From Casuarina equisetifolia (lineage: Eukaryota > Streptophyta > Magnoliopsida > Fagales > Casuarinaceae), in assembly GCA_028551475.1 (NCBI GenBank), contig CM052361.1:13337501-13401500 (forward strand): a stretch of 64,000 nucleotides of DNA, in the 5' to 3' direction. The notes under the pieces are model-generated. The model did not search any database, was not told the origin of the DNA, and saw only the letters and a list, made by a program, of their open reading frames with translations. Of this stretch, positions 11,559-22,689 are shown one piece after another. Within the stretch, counting starts at the first letter, position 1, and each line of letters opens with the position of its first letter. The translations under genes and the position numbers were made by a program.

Positions 11559-13821
11559 TGTAAGGTATAATGGCCAATCAAGAAAAGGAAGAAGGGGGGG
11601 TGAATTGGTTTTCTAAGAATGTATATCTACAATGACCTAATTTAATCCAACACAACCAAATCAAACATGTCTAAGAGATAAGCATAATATCAAGTTTAAA
11701 GCAATCATGGATAATAAGGAAAGACAATAATTTTTCCATGGTGGTTCAGCCTTTTTTACCTACTTCCACACTTTTTTTTCTTCAACATAATTGGCTAGAT
11801 TTTGCTTTACTAACAAAGTAGGAGAAAATGTTCTCCACACTTTCCAACTCCTCTTCAAAGAGTTATATAGGTCATTGATTACAAGATGAGGTTGAAACAA
11901 CCTTTATACAGCTAGCAAATCCCTAAACAATATGAAATGTGTAGGATATAGCCTATTAAAGAACTTATTCAAAAGATTGACAAGTATTTAAGCTCTAATC
12001 GTAAAACCCCCAAATATCATCAAGTTAGGGTTTCAAATTTACAACATTATTTTTATGCATATAATGTGTAGAGTTTAATTAGCATGTAAATAAGTGAATA
12101 CAAGTATAAGTGATCACAAAGAAATAATCTTTAAAGAGTATCATCAAGTATCACCTTAGATTGGGTAATATCACTAAAGCGAAATATGATGGCAATATAT
12201 GAACCAAACTTCAATGCTTCTCATGATTTTACAAATATATGATCCAAAAGCTCCAAATTAATCATCAAGAAGGACTTATATAACGGTAGCTCTCTAGGGT
12301 TTCTTATCAAACTTGACATCTCCATAGCTTTCCTCCCTTTAGAGAGAAAGAAGTATTCCATCAATCAACAATGAAACTGATGCGGATGCAGTTAAGGCCC
12401 AATATTACGAGTTCCAATATCAAAGAATTAAGAGTTCACAACATAATCCAATGGGTCCAAGAAGGCCAAGGTTGAAGAAGCAGCCCAAGAATATTCCATA
12501 GCATCTCTGCAGGCTTTAATATGGGGGGTTTCCTAAATAATTGTTGAGTCCTTAATTTCCTAGGTTTAATTTATTGTTTGAGAATATTTCCTTTTGTTTG
12601 GTTTTCCATAATTGTCTAGGTTCCTGATTTATCTAGGTTTTCATACTTGTCAGATTTCTGATTTGTTTAGGATTCCTTATTTGTCAAAATCCAGATTTGT
12701 TAAAACTTCCTTAATTATAAGGATTCTTGATTTATCAGGATCCTTCTAGAATTAGGTTTTAAGGATTCCTGATTTACCAGGATCCTTCTAGAATTAGGTT
12801 TAGCTGCCTATTTAAAGGGAGCATTGTTTCAATCGTAAGGAGAGTTGTTTTCAAGAGAATAGAAACCCCAAAGTTGTGTGATCAACTTTTGCATCCTTTA
12901 TCCAATTCTTGCCAGGGATTGGTGGTGGAGCACCTCCTTGACTGGTAGCGTTGCCTTTACGTCTTGGAGCTTGTTGGCATCTATCCTTTTATTTTGATTA
13001 TTCCTATTTTCATTTTTTTCTCCCTTCCTCCCTACCAAACACTCACTTTTCCCACAAAAAAACCCAAAACACCAAAAAAATGATTTTTACATATTTTCTA
13101 AACTTGAGCTCACTCAAGCCCACCATAACATTCGCATAAGAAACCTTCGATTAATGCTTGATGGGAGCCATTTTGACACTTCAATCCTTTGACAGATCTT
13201 CCTGTTGGAGAATCGGTAGCTTAAATAGAGAGAGATAAAGTTAGGTAGAGCTTTTCAAACATTTAGGAGATTGAGGCTTTAGTTGAAATTATCGTGACCC
13301 TATTAAGCTTGCTTGGGTCATTTAAATGAAATGACACCATTAAGCTTTTAGACAACCTGGGTCAACGCATCTTTGGGCCATGTGGGCTAGGCTTCTAAAT
13401 GCATTTGCAAGTTGAGCTTTTAAGTCTGTCATGACAAGTCATAGTTGGCTTGCATCAAGTAAGCTTCAGATTATCTCTTAATTAAACACTTCAAGTGAGA
13501 TTTGATTAATCCTTAAGTGCACTTTAAGATGACTTGCAAAAATACAAGTTCTAGCATCATTTTTTCTTTAAAATTAATTGTCATATAATTAGCATTCCTT
13601 CAATATTTATTTCATAACAACATCCTTTTTGAACATATATGCTACTACATTATAAGGAAATGTAAGAACCCAATTATTTAATAATATCACTTATTGATAT
13701 TATAATTAGCACACCTTTTACTTCTTTGTTGTTTAATTTTGCATAAAAACATATGAAAAATATTTAATACATATTATATGCAACCAAAGTTTGTCACAGA
13801 AAAACATATTTTTTTCCAAGA
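11559..13821. mobile_element. Second ORF-less LTR-like insertion, AAGAG duplication
   Basis: It begins TGTAAGGTATAATGGCC and ends near tttttccaaga, with aagag at 11554-11558 and 13822-13826. It shares its start (the G-rich then tgaattgg block), its near-end segment (gaaatgtaagaaccc, atattataatt, cacaccttttacttc) and its orientation with the 6568-9447 element. It splits the gypsy gag frame cleanly and contains the solo LTR at 12378-13139. It has no coding. Confidence 0.75.
12378..13139 (+). mobile_element. Solo gypsy LTR, GAAAC duplication, nested
   Basis: It starts TGATGCGG, ends ATTCGCATAA (the expected CA is now AA), is 762 bp long and is flanked by gaaac at 12373-12377 and 13140-13144. 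It is very similar to the reverse complement of 5282-6018, for example in the passage around 12440-12520. It carries an internal tandem duplication of roughly 40 bp near 12715-12800 (the aggatccttctagaattagg phrase twice), absent from the other copy. It lies inside the 11559-13821 insertion and is therefore the youngest layer of this branch. Confidence 0.85.
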
Positions 13822-13826
13822 AAGAG

Positions 13827-14150
13827 TACCTTTGAATTTAGAAATCTCCACTTGTAGGCCATGATCATGATCATGATCATGATCATCTTGCCTTTTCCTT
13901 CTCCTCTCACTCCTATTATCACCAAAACCTTCTTAGAAGGCATGATCATCATATTGGTTTCCTTAGAGGCTTTGGTTTATAGTTTGGGCTTTGAAGATCT
14001 AAAGAACATTTGACAATCACTATTTCACCTCACCCAACTTATGTGCTAATGTTTTGTTTACTACCTCTCATGGTGGAATTTGGGAAGAAGATTTACTATG
14101 ACTTACACATCGCTAAAAGATCTCACTTGAACAACTTGGGGTTTTAATAC
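13827..14150 (-). pseudogene. Gypsy gag N-terminal piece with His-Asp repeat
   Basis: The minus-strand frame approaching the insertion reads D-D-H-D-H-D-H-D-H-G, then L-Q-V-E-I-S-K-F-K-G-T. The His-Asp run comes from the palindromic atgatc hexanucleotide repeat at 13861-13886. The last codons join directly to the D-P-N-E-F-F sequence beyond 11553. The upstream leader is broken by stops. Confidence 0.6.
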
Positions 14151-14462
14151 CACTTGATGTGGATATAGTGGCAAGATTGAGTGAGCTTTAATTAAGGTTA
14201 AGGTAAGGTGGTCATTTCTTTTAGGTTTTGAGGATTTTGAGGTGAGGAAGTCCATGTTTGGGTAGGAAGAAAGGGGGAAAACGAAAATGATAATTACCAT
14301 GATAGACTTCTAGATCATCTATCAATTGCTCTTTCACCTTGTACAACTTAACTGTTGATGTTCTTTTCATTACCTTTCATGGTGGAGCTAGGGAAAAAGA
14401 GTTACTATGATTACAAATCGCTAAAAGAGCTTACTTGAACAACTTGGGGCTTTAATACCACT
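14150..14462 (-). repeat. Tandem duplication of LTR edge and primer-binding region
   Basis: The sequence from about 14040 to 14345 recurs at 14345-14650. Both copies contain a tcatggtgga phrase, an atcgctaaaaga phrase, then aacttgggg, tttaataccact and the start of an LTR (gatgtgg at 14157, aatgtag at 14465). On the minus strand tggtattaaagcccc resembles the initiator-Met tRNA primer site next to the LTR. The duplication is therefore one 5' LTR border repeated at a spacing of about 307 bp. Confidence 0.65.
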
Positions 14463-15169
14463 TAATGTAGATACAGTGGCAAGATTGGGCAAGCTCTATT
14501 TGGGATTAAGGTAGGGTGGTCATTTCTTTTAGGCTTTAAGTTTTTTCAAGTAAGGAAGGTTGTATTTGCGTAGGAAGAAAAGGGGGGATACAAAAATGAT
14601 AGTTATCAAGATAGACTTTGAGACCTAAAGGCTATGCCACTAGTTAAGGAGGTGTTTCACCACCAATCTTTGGTGAAAATTGGATAAAGGAATCACAAAT
14701 TGAAAACACAACTTGGGGTTTTCTATTTTTCTAAAAAATAACTTTGTTTACAATTAAAATGACTTATCCTTTAAATAAGGAACTAAACCTAACTCTAAGA
14801 AAATCTAGACAAATCAAGGTTCTAGATAAATATGGAAAACTTAAACAAATTAAGGTTCTAGACAATTAAGGAAAACCTAGACAAATTAGGGTTCCAAAAA
14901 AATTAACAAAAGTTCAAACAATGAAACCATCTCTAATAATAAAGAAACCCTACAAAATCAAGGACTTAATAACAACTTAAGAAAACCCTTAAACATTAAT
15001 TAAGTTATCCTAAAACAAGTCAGACATTCTAGAGAATTCCTAAGATGTTGTTCAACCTTGCTTCTCTTGGACCCATTGGATCATGTTATGACCCAAACTT
15101 GTATTTGCTAACATGAACAACACATGAGTGGGACAAATAGCTTGAGTTGACATAGATGCTTCCACATTA
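14463..15169 (-). repeat. 5' LTR of the gypsy element
   Basis: This is a 707-bp copy running from taatgtag to ccacatta, with the TG and CA ends both mutated. It is similar in layout to 5282-6018 but clearly more diverged. On the minus strand it is followed by a primer-binding-like site and gag, so it is the element's 5' LTR. Its right flank (15170) resumes the 47-bp-type unit seen left of 4192. Confidence 0.65.
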
Positions 15170-15290
15170 AATCAAGCCTTTAAAAAGTTAACAAACTATA
15201 TATTAAAAGTAAAATCTTATCTAAGAACCTAACATAACTTAAATAGCCTTAACAACTAAATTTTTATCTAACAACCTAACCCAATGTAGT
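15170..15290. repeat. LTR-like repeat copy X2, middle part
   Basis: It starts aatcaagcctttaaaaagtt, which is the 47-bp unit, and goes on with agtaaaatcttatct and aacctaa strings that match X1 at 2480-2600. It ends where an unrelated stretch begins at about 15290. Confidence 0.55.
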
Positions 15291-15557
15291 TGTTTGGCAT
15301 TGCTTAGCCAGCTAACTCAGTAGTAAGCTAGTAGAGTCTTTAACTATGAGGTCTAGGGTTTAACATTCACAATGCATAAGTTAGATGTGTGCATTATAAT
15401 ATTAAAAAGAAAAAATAGTTGTATGGCAGTAATAAAGAGTATGAATCATAACTTTGCTCAAGAATGATATATTCTATATTTTCTCAAAAGTGTTTTACAG
15501 CAACCTTAACTTGTAATATATAGACCCATATGTTGAAAATCATGTGTTGATGTATTT
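15290..15557. other. Short unclassified stretch
   Basis: It separates the middle part of X2 from the minus-oriented LTR-like element. I see no coding sequence and no repeat end. It may belong to the same insertion that split X2. Confidence 0.3.
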
Positions 15558-17093
15558 TGTTGAGAAAAATTTTATTTATGAGTGTATGATAACATCTTTA
15601 TGTGCATACATTGAATACCAAAGGAAGTAAAAGGTGTGCAAATTATAATATTAACTAATGATATCATAAAGTAGCCAGTTCCTTACATTCTATTGTCAAA
15701 CATCACATATAGAGTTAAGATTAATTATTTGATTTAATGAGCAAAAATATTAGTGCTTATATTAAAAGAAAATGATACTTGGTAATTGTGTGCTTATAGG
15801 TACTTGTGAAGGATAAAGATATACTACTTGCTCAATACAAATATAAGAGAAAATACTCACAAGCTTGTCCTAGACCGATTAATCTCTATTTGTTCATTAT
15901 TGGACTAATTTCTGGACCGATTACTTGCTAGATCATTACTACTATACCAACTGATTGCTGGACTAATTACTTGCCGGATCATTACTATTGTACCAACTGA
16001 CTGCTGGACCGATTAACTATTGGACCAATGTGAAACAGGCCTATGAAGTTCAGTCTGCAAACGGGCCCGCAGAGCTCAGCCCAAGCTAACCTCACTTAAG
16101 TGAAACGTGGCTATTTCACTTTAATAAGAGACTACTCTCTTATGTTGAACAGAATGAAGCCCTAAGCCCCATCTTTGGATTAAGCCGTCCTCCTCCTTCT
16201 CTCTCCACTACCAACTCTCCAACGGGAAGAAGAATGAGGTGATGGATGTGTCAGAACGGTCCTTTGTTGCAATAATCGTTGTCTTTACAATTGTATCATG
16301 TCGCCTCTATCAAGTCTTAATGAAAAAATCTCAAATAGGTTTGAACCAAAACCTTAAAATGCTCAAGATTCGATAATATGCTATATAAGAAGCTTTAGGT
16401 GAATGTTTGGGTGCTGCTAAATGAAATACTATTGATTTCATAAAAAGAGATTAAAGCTTTGTGAAAATCACATACTTATACTGCCATGTTCTTCAATCCT
16501 CAGAGAAAGCAAGAATCTTCGGTGATATTCCTTCAAATCTATTATCTTGTGAATATCTACTGTTAGATTGATCTTTATATGTGCTAGATTACTTCAAAAT
16601 ATTATTTGCACATAAAAATCTTTGTAAATCTGAAACCCTAGCTTTGAGAAAAATTAAGGGTTTCATGAAGAGAGCTTGAATTGAACTTATACATCTTTAA
16701 TTAGCTCTTTGAAAAACATTATTCCTCACACACATTATATATTTGAGGATTTGTTTGATGTAATATGGTTGATTTAACCTAAGCTTTGTAACCGTGGAAC
16801 AAATAACTCATTGTTGAGGAGTTGTGAAGTGTAGGAGAGGATTTCTCCTAGCTTGAAGTAAAGTAGAATTCAACTTGGTTTAAGTTGAAGGAGAAAAGGG
16901 TGGAGTAGGTGAAAAGTGCCGAACCACCATGTAAACCTTTGACCTTGTTTATCTTGTCTTATCTTTTTCATTATAAGCTTTGATATAATTGTTGAATGAC
17001 AATCTTGCATGAAGTTTAGAAAAATAAAAAAATAAAGCTAAAACCTAAGAAACCAATTCAACCCCCCTTCTTGGTTAGCCATAAAACCTTACA
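15558..17093 (-). mobile_element. Third copy of the ORF-less LTR-like family
   Basis: The right edge reads gccataaaaccttaca, the reverse complement of the family's TGTAAGG/TTTTATGGC start, preceded by the aaccccccttcttgg block. The left edge has tgttgagaaaaat and the aagtaaaaggtgtgcaaat segment that matches the ends of the other two copies in reverse. No coding was found. The 5-bp flanks (tattt and ccata) do not match, so the boundaries are approximate or the copy is rearranged. Confidence 0.6.
15928..16022. repeat. Two tandem units of about 46 bp
   Basis: Two adjacent segments share the frame gatcattactactataccaa, ctgattgctggac and a following taattactt/gattaac. They lie in the interior of the minus-oriented LTR-like element and are not seen in its two relatives. 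Confidence 0.5.
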
Positions 17094-17257
17094 CCATATA
17101 CCATGCAAATTTAAAGAAATAAGATTCTAACCATCATGTTATCAAGGCCTTGCAATTTTCATTCAAAAACCTTTTCTTTTGGCCTAAGTTAAGTGAGAAT
17201 AGGGGTATGATTTCAAAGCCTCAAAAGGGGTGAAGTTAGCCTAAAATATGTATCAAT

Positions 17258-17260
<3 letters not shown>

Positions 17261-17292
<32 letters not shown>
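17261..17292. repeat. (GT)16 microsatellite
   Basis: An uninterrupted gt dinucleotide run of 32 bases within transposon-derived sequence. Confidence 0.95.
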
Positions 17293-17293
<1 letters not shown>

Positions 17294-17319
17294 CAAATAT
17301 TGTCAACATCGAAATATAT

Positions 17320-17490
17320 TTAACAAAGAAAAGAACTTAACAACTATATGTCATATCTTGTTATCATTTCTTTTTATTGGTCTTTAGAATGGTCTTCCCA
17401 TTGGTCTTCAATTTGGTCTTTTTGTTAGAGTTTGACCTTGTCCTAATTTCTAGTTTTTAGTTTGGTGCACATGACATCAACCATCTTTAG
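17320..17490. repeat. LTR-like repeat copy X2, right part
   Basis: Cttaacaacta, ttatcatttctttttattgg, attggtcttca and tttggtgca strings match X1 at 2590-2700 in the same order. It completes the interrupted X2 copy. Confidence 0.5.
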
Positions 17491-17599
17491 CAATTTAAAG
17501 TAACCATACTTCAAAATAGAAAGGGAAAAAAAGAAACCTACATTTACATGAATAATCTAACTATCAAGTAATCCTTGGTAATGTTTACCAGAGAATGTA

Positions 17600-20470
17600 T
17601 TTATGGACATCTTTTTCAAAAGCTTTCATTTATCTTTTTATAATCTTTTAAATAAGAGAACCTTTTGTAATGCTAAGACTAATAATAATATTTTCATTTT
17701 TCATCAATCTATGGGTCATAGTACATATTTTTTTTATCCTAGATGTTCCATATGCCCTTTAACCAAACAATCATGTACTTTTTTCCTATCTAATACATTA
17801 CATGCCACTACATTTCCTTTTTCCCTTTTCTTTACATCAATATTTAGGAAACATTTCACCCATCACACCATAATAGGTCTCATTCTTTTCTTACTATTGT
17901 TAAGGATTATTTATGTGGCACTTAGGTCTTTCACATGTAGTCCAAATCTTAAGTTCTTTTCATCTTACTTAATTTCATGCTTTAGTAGAAAACTAATTTC
18001 ATATCTCCATTCAATGAGTTTCAATTGCTAATGAGCTTGACTTTCTTAATCACGAGTGTTCTTTTTTCTCCATTCATGGAATCTTTACACAATGAAGTTG
18101 TAAAATACAAGTGTCATCACCTCTTAGAAGTTGCTTAAGCCCTTATGTATCAAATCTTTAGTCCTAAAATGTTTTAGGATAAGAATCTACTATCTTAGTC
18201 TACTTGCCCATTTGTGGTTATTGTAACTTATTTGATTAATCAAATGTTGACTTTAGTGCTTGACAAATAAATTCCTTTTGAGTTTTTTTTTTAGGAAAAG
18301 CTTGCATAAACCATCTTATATTTTTAACTATTTTTATTATTATGTTACAATTGTGGGCCCTCAAAAAAAGCTAGGTCATCATGTCTTACAATGTGCTTTC
18401 ACAAGCTATCTTACTCTTTAGAAGATATGCAAAGTCCTTGATCCTTTCATTTGGAGATTTTTTTTTTTAACAATGATGTTATTTTCCATGAGAATGCTTT
18501 TCTTTTCTAAACCCAATTATCTCTAACTTCTCAACCTAGTTGACTAGCCACCTTTCACCTCTTTTTATATGAAGAGGTGTCCATGTTGACGCCACCCAAG
18601 GTTATGCTTGACCCCACGATTTATTCTTAATTGGTGGAGTTTTCTATTAACTCTTCATTGGTTGAAAGTGCTTTTGACTCTTTGGCCATTCCAGCCCATG
18701 AGCTTTTAGTTGTTCCTCCATCTATGGCCTCTCCCATCACTAACTTCAATGAGTCCTTTGCCTTTGCTCTTGTCAAGACCCTAACTGCACCTCATTGACA
18801 CTCAAGCCATGCCATTCACCCTTCCACATAGACAAAGGATTATGTTTTTGCCAGCTTGGATTCATCAAGTACTCATAATCATGTTTCCTCCAATGTTAAT
18901 TTTGTTAAGCTTTCACCTAAACATTTGTGTTGCATTAGTTGTATTCCAAAGTATAAGAACCTTCTTTGCATTATAAGGTTGCTACGCATGTTGGCAACAA
19001 GCTATGTAGGCTAACCTCCATGATTTTTTCAAGAATCACCCTTAAGAGATTTTACCCATGCCACGTAACAATAAGCCCATTGATTATTAATGGATTTGCA
19101 AGGCTAAGTATATGGGAAGTAGGTCCATTAAGTGCTACAATGAATACTTGGTGGCCAAAGGCTTTACATAAAGATAATGTTTTGATTATCAAGAGACTTT
19201 CTCTCAGTTACCAAGTTACAATTCAATTCTTAATTGTTGCTACTTTTCAAGATCGGCTTTTTAACTAGATGGACATGCATAATGTCTTCCTCCATGGTGC
19301 TTTAAAGAAGGAGATTTATATGAATCTTCCATAAGAATTACTCAAATTATGGGAGTCTTTAGTATGTCATCTCCATAAACCTCCTTGTGGGATTAAGCAA
19401 GCATCCTAATTGTAGTATGTTAAATTCACCACAGAACTTATAACTATATGTTTCAATCAATCTAAGCATAATTATGCTCCATTCACATGGATATAAGGTA
19501 CATTGTCAATTTATTAATTGATATATATTAATGATATTCTCATTATAAAAAATAATGAATTTACCACCAAGAATTCTAAGAAATATGAGCATTTTACCTT
19601 TCACATTAAAGATTTGGGATCATTAAAATTTTTCTTTAGTATTGAGATCACATGCTTAGAGAAAAGAATTTGTCTCAATCAATGTAAAAATGTTACAGAG
19701 ATCATATCAAAATATATTTTATTGGGATGTAAACTAGCTATCATTGCAATTAGGTAAAATAAGATTAACAATGCCAAAATGTAACATAAAGGTATTGCCC
19801 TTAGACAAGGATCCCTTGCTTAAATATATCTTGAGCTTTTAAAGACTTGTTGGAAAGATTGTTTATTTAATGATGATTAGACCCAACATATGCTATGTAG
19901 TACAAATCTTTAGCAAATTCACGCATGATCCAAAGCAATCTCACATGAATGCAACACTAAAGGTTGTAAATAATTTTGTCTTGAGAATGAAGTATGGAGA
20001 TAACAACTTATTGTGACATAGATTATGCTACTTGTATTATAAGCAAGAGTTTATTACGAGATTCTATATTAAATGATGAGATCCTTTACTATTACGGAAG
20101 AGAAAAACAAAATAGTCAATTGTCTCACCACTATCAATTGATCAAAATATTGAGCCATGGCTAAAATAATTTTTAAAATAGTTTAAATGTGAGATCTACT
20201 TCAACATGTTGAAATATGGATGAAAACATCAACATGTTTTAATTCATGACAATGATGATACTCTTAAACTTGTAATACATTCAATAGTTCATAAAAGAAC
20301 AAAGCATCTTGAATCTGATGACTATTTTACCAGACATAAACTTTAAAAAGGGATAACTAAGACAAAGGAAAAAGAACTAAAATAGCCTATATATATTTTC
20401 ACCAAGTACTTATGTCAAAAGCAACACTTGTATCTATTAAGTAAGCTTAACACATGTATCTATTGAATAA
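17600..20470 (+). pseudogene. Degenerate Ty1/copia pol remnant
   Basis: Plus-strand frames with many stops and frameshifts follow copia order. Near 17740 is C-S-I-C-P-L-T-K-Q (end of the integrase zinc finger), near 17880 F-L-T-I-V-K-D-Y (integrase core), and near 18110 Y-K-C-H-H-L-L-E-V-A and Y-L-I-N-Q (late integrase). At 19270 comes M-D-M-H-N-V-F-L-H-G-A-L-K-K-E-I-Y-M (RT), at 19518 Y-I-N-D-I-L-I (the YVDD box changed), and at 20290 R-T-K-H-L-E (end of RNase H). No gag, protease or paired LTRs are identifiable. It is long dead. Confidence 0.75.
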
Positions 20471-21350
20471 GCTTACTTTTTTGACATACATAAGTTATTG
20501 GCTTAAAAAAGGGCATTAGAGTTATAGTTCTCACTTAAAATTGATTGAATATTTCCTTATCTCTTGATTATTTCCGTGGTTAGAAGTGGAATTCTTTCCA
20601 TATGACATAGTCATTAATTGTCAAAATTAAGTTATTTTTTGGAATTAGGTTCTTGTACTATAGGAAAAAGTTTCCTATATTCACCTAGTATATCTTTTTT
20701 TTTTTTAATTGTCTAGTCATTGTATAATATAGGACCAATGTACATACAATGTTCTCATGTGAAAGTAAAATACAAATACGATATTTTTCAAATCCTTATA
20801 AACTTTCCATCCTTTCATGTCACAATAAAAAGGAAAGAAAAGAAAAAAAAAAAAAGGAAGATGCTTGTTGCACATAATATATTAGTCTTAAGAAAGAGGC
20901 TGTAAGACCTTTAGCTAGAAGATGAAGTAACAAGCTTAGAGATAACAAAATTCTAAGAAATTATGGATAATAGTTCATATTCAACTTAAAATGTTTATGC
21001 ATTTAATGAAGAAACTAATCTTTTATAAATTATTTTCCAAATTTTTATATTTGCCATGCGATACTTAACACCTTTTTTAAAAAAGACCACACCTTGCTTT
21101 GAAAACAAATACTTCTAATTTGATAATTTCCAAAATTGTTCCACAATTGCATATACTCAACTTTTGTATAGCCACATAGTAACTAGAAAAATCCATTAAC
21201 TCATTAAGTAATTAACATGTAACCCACTACTAACTTAAAGTTAATTTTTCCAACAACTATCACTAACTATTAAGATGACTTGGCCATATGATTTGTTAGA
21301 GCATGAGCTCAAGTGCCCAACCTCCTTTTCTACAACAAAAGTTTACATGA
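20471..21350. other. A+T-rich gap between copia remnants
   Basis: There is no recognisable protein or repeat end. It may contain the decayed 3' LTR of the preceding copia remnant. Homopolymer A and T tracts occur at about 20697-20706 and 20837-20855. Confidence 0.3.
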
Positions 21351-21359
21351 TCAAATCTT

Positions 21360-21735
21360 GTCAAAATAGCCCTAGATTCTCTTTGTTGAGAAGTGTTATG
21401 GACATCTAACTGAAAAATAATCCATCCTTAATGAGAAGCAATAGACAAGGCACTTCTCACAGTAACTAATGTTATTTTAGGTGAAAAATGTCTCATGATA
21501 GTTGATTCCTTCCATTGTAACTATATCCTTTAGCTATTACTTGAGCCTTATAATAGTTAACAATACAATTAACATAGTGTTTGATCCTATATACAAATTT
21601 ACATCCTATGGATTTCCTTCCAAGTGCTAAATCTACTAGTTTCCTTGTACTATTTAACTCTAAGGCCTTCATCTCCTAATCCATGGCATCTCTTCATATA
21701 GAATCTTTAACTGCCTCATGATAAAAGATAGGTTT
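21360..21735 (-). pseudogene. Copia reverse transcriptase fragment
   Basis: Minus-strand translation gives E-M-K-A-L-E-L-N-S-T, C-K-F-V-Y-R-I-K, N-Y-Y-K-A-Q-V-I-A-K-G-Y and then frameshifted sequence. This is the start of copia RT, where the usual words are KWVYRIK and YKARLVAKGY. It is isolated and has no LTRs. Confidence 0.65.
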
Positions 21736-21839
21736 ATATCAAGGAAGATAGCAACAATTAAATATTAGGGTGAAGCAAGTAAATGACTAAAACAAATGTA
21801 GTCATAAATAAGTGACAACTTTCATGTTTCTAATTTAAA

Positions 21840-22575
21840 GATGCTTTGTTCTATTTCTTGCATTGTTCTTGTTTGTATTTGTATTATGTTTTACTTTACT
21901 TTTGTTAGAGCTACAATGTAACTTAATTATAATGGTATGAATTTCATGATTGTTATATTTTGTAACACATTTTATTTATGAGAAGTTATATATTACTATG
22001 TTTAATTCTTTTAAGTGATTAACTATCATTTAAATTGTCTAGTTTACATGTTTGAGACTGACATGAGATGATATACAATTGCTTCTTACAATATGTAACC
22101 ATAAATTAATATGGAGAGACATATATCATATTGTTTGTATGTCTGTTGGTGTAACTTGAGAATATTCTTAGATTTTAAGGCACTTGGCTTGTTTTAATTC
22201 ATATATAGAGATATAGTAAATTAATGAGCTAAGTAGATTTGCTATACCTAGATATAGGATAGTAAATAAACTAAAAAATTCTACCATGACATAAGTATTA
22301 TCAATCTTGCAAGCATAAATAATCAACATTTGTATCTCATAGTTATAGTGAAATTAGATACTCTAACATGTTTCATCGATCAAGTTTTCTTAAATTTAGT
22401 TGGTTAATCTATCTTGTATCATTTCGACTTGTTAGACAAATTCTAGAAGTTATTCACCGTTAGTAATTAATTAGTTTTGTAATAACTAATCTCTATGATA
22501 CAATACTTATTCTCATCATTATATTATTTGTTCAACATATCCACTTGCATGCAATATTTCACCAAACAAGTTTTT
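21840..22575 (+). repeat. Athila-like gypsy LTR with primer-binding region
   Basis: It is similar along its length to 7740-8424. It ends ttcaccaaaca and is followed by agtttttggcgttgttacca, which is the Athila-type border. In intact members this reads tttggcgccgttgcc and gives the primer-binding site. Several changes show decay. The gag remnant begins about 110 bp downstream. Confidence 0.65.
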
Positions 22576-22689
22576 GGCGTTGTTACCAAGGATTGGTTGT
22601 TTACTACCAATTAATATTTATACTGAATAGCTTCTAGGTTTAGTTTAGCTTTTGTTGCTTTTATTTTATTTCTATTTTTAATCTTTTGT

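Larger units (their letters stand above)
4192..15169 (-). mobile_element. Nested, degenerate Ty3/gypsy retrotransposon
   Basis: Read on the minus strand, the order is: 5' LTR (15169-14463), a primer-binding-like site (14460, tggtattaaagccc), gag, zinc knuckle, aspartic protease, reverse transcriptase, RNase H, integrase and a shortened 3' LTR (about 4690-4192). That is the normal gypsy order. Three later insertions interrupt it at 5282-6018, 6568-9447 and 11559-13821. Removing the third rejoins one gag reading frame across its target-site duplication (reading K-F-K-G-T-L-D-P-N). Many stops and lost active-site residues make it inactive. Both outer flanks fall in the X2 repeat. I see no clean TSD for the gypsy element itself. 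Confidence 0.8.

Noticed and set aside
17603..18031. A 142-codon frame as a host gene
   Set aside because: Parts of it and of neighbouring frames read as copia integrase words (C-S-I-C-P-L-T-K-Q, F-L-T-I-V-K-D-Y), so it is a decayed retrotransposon.
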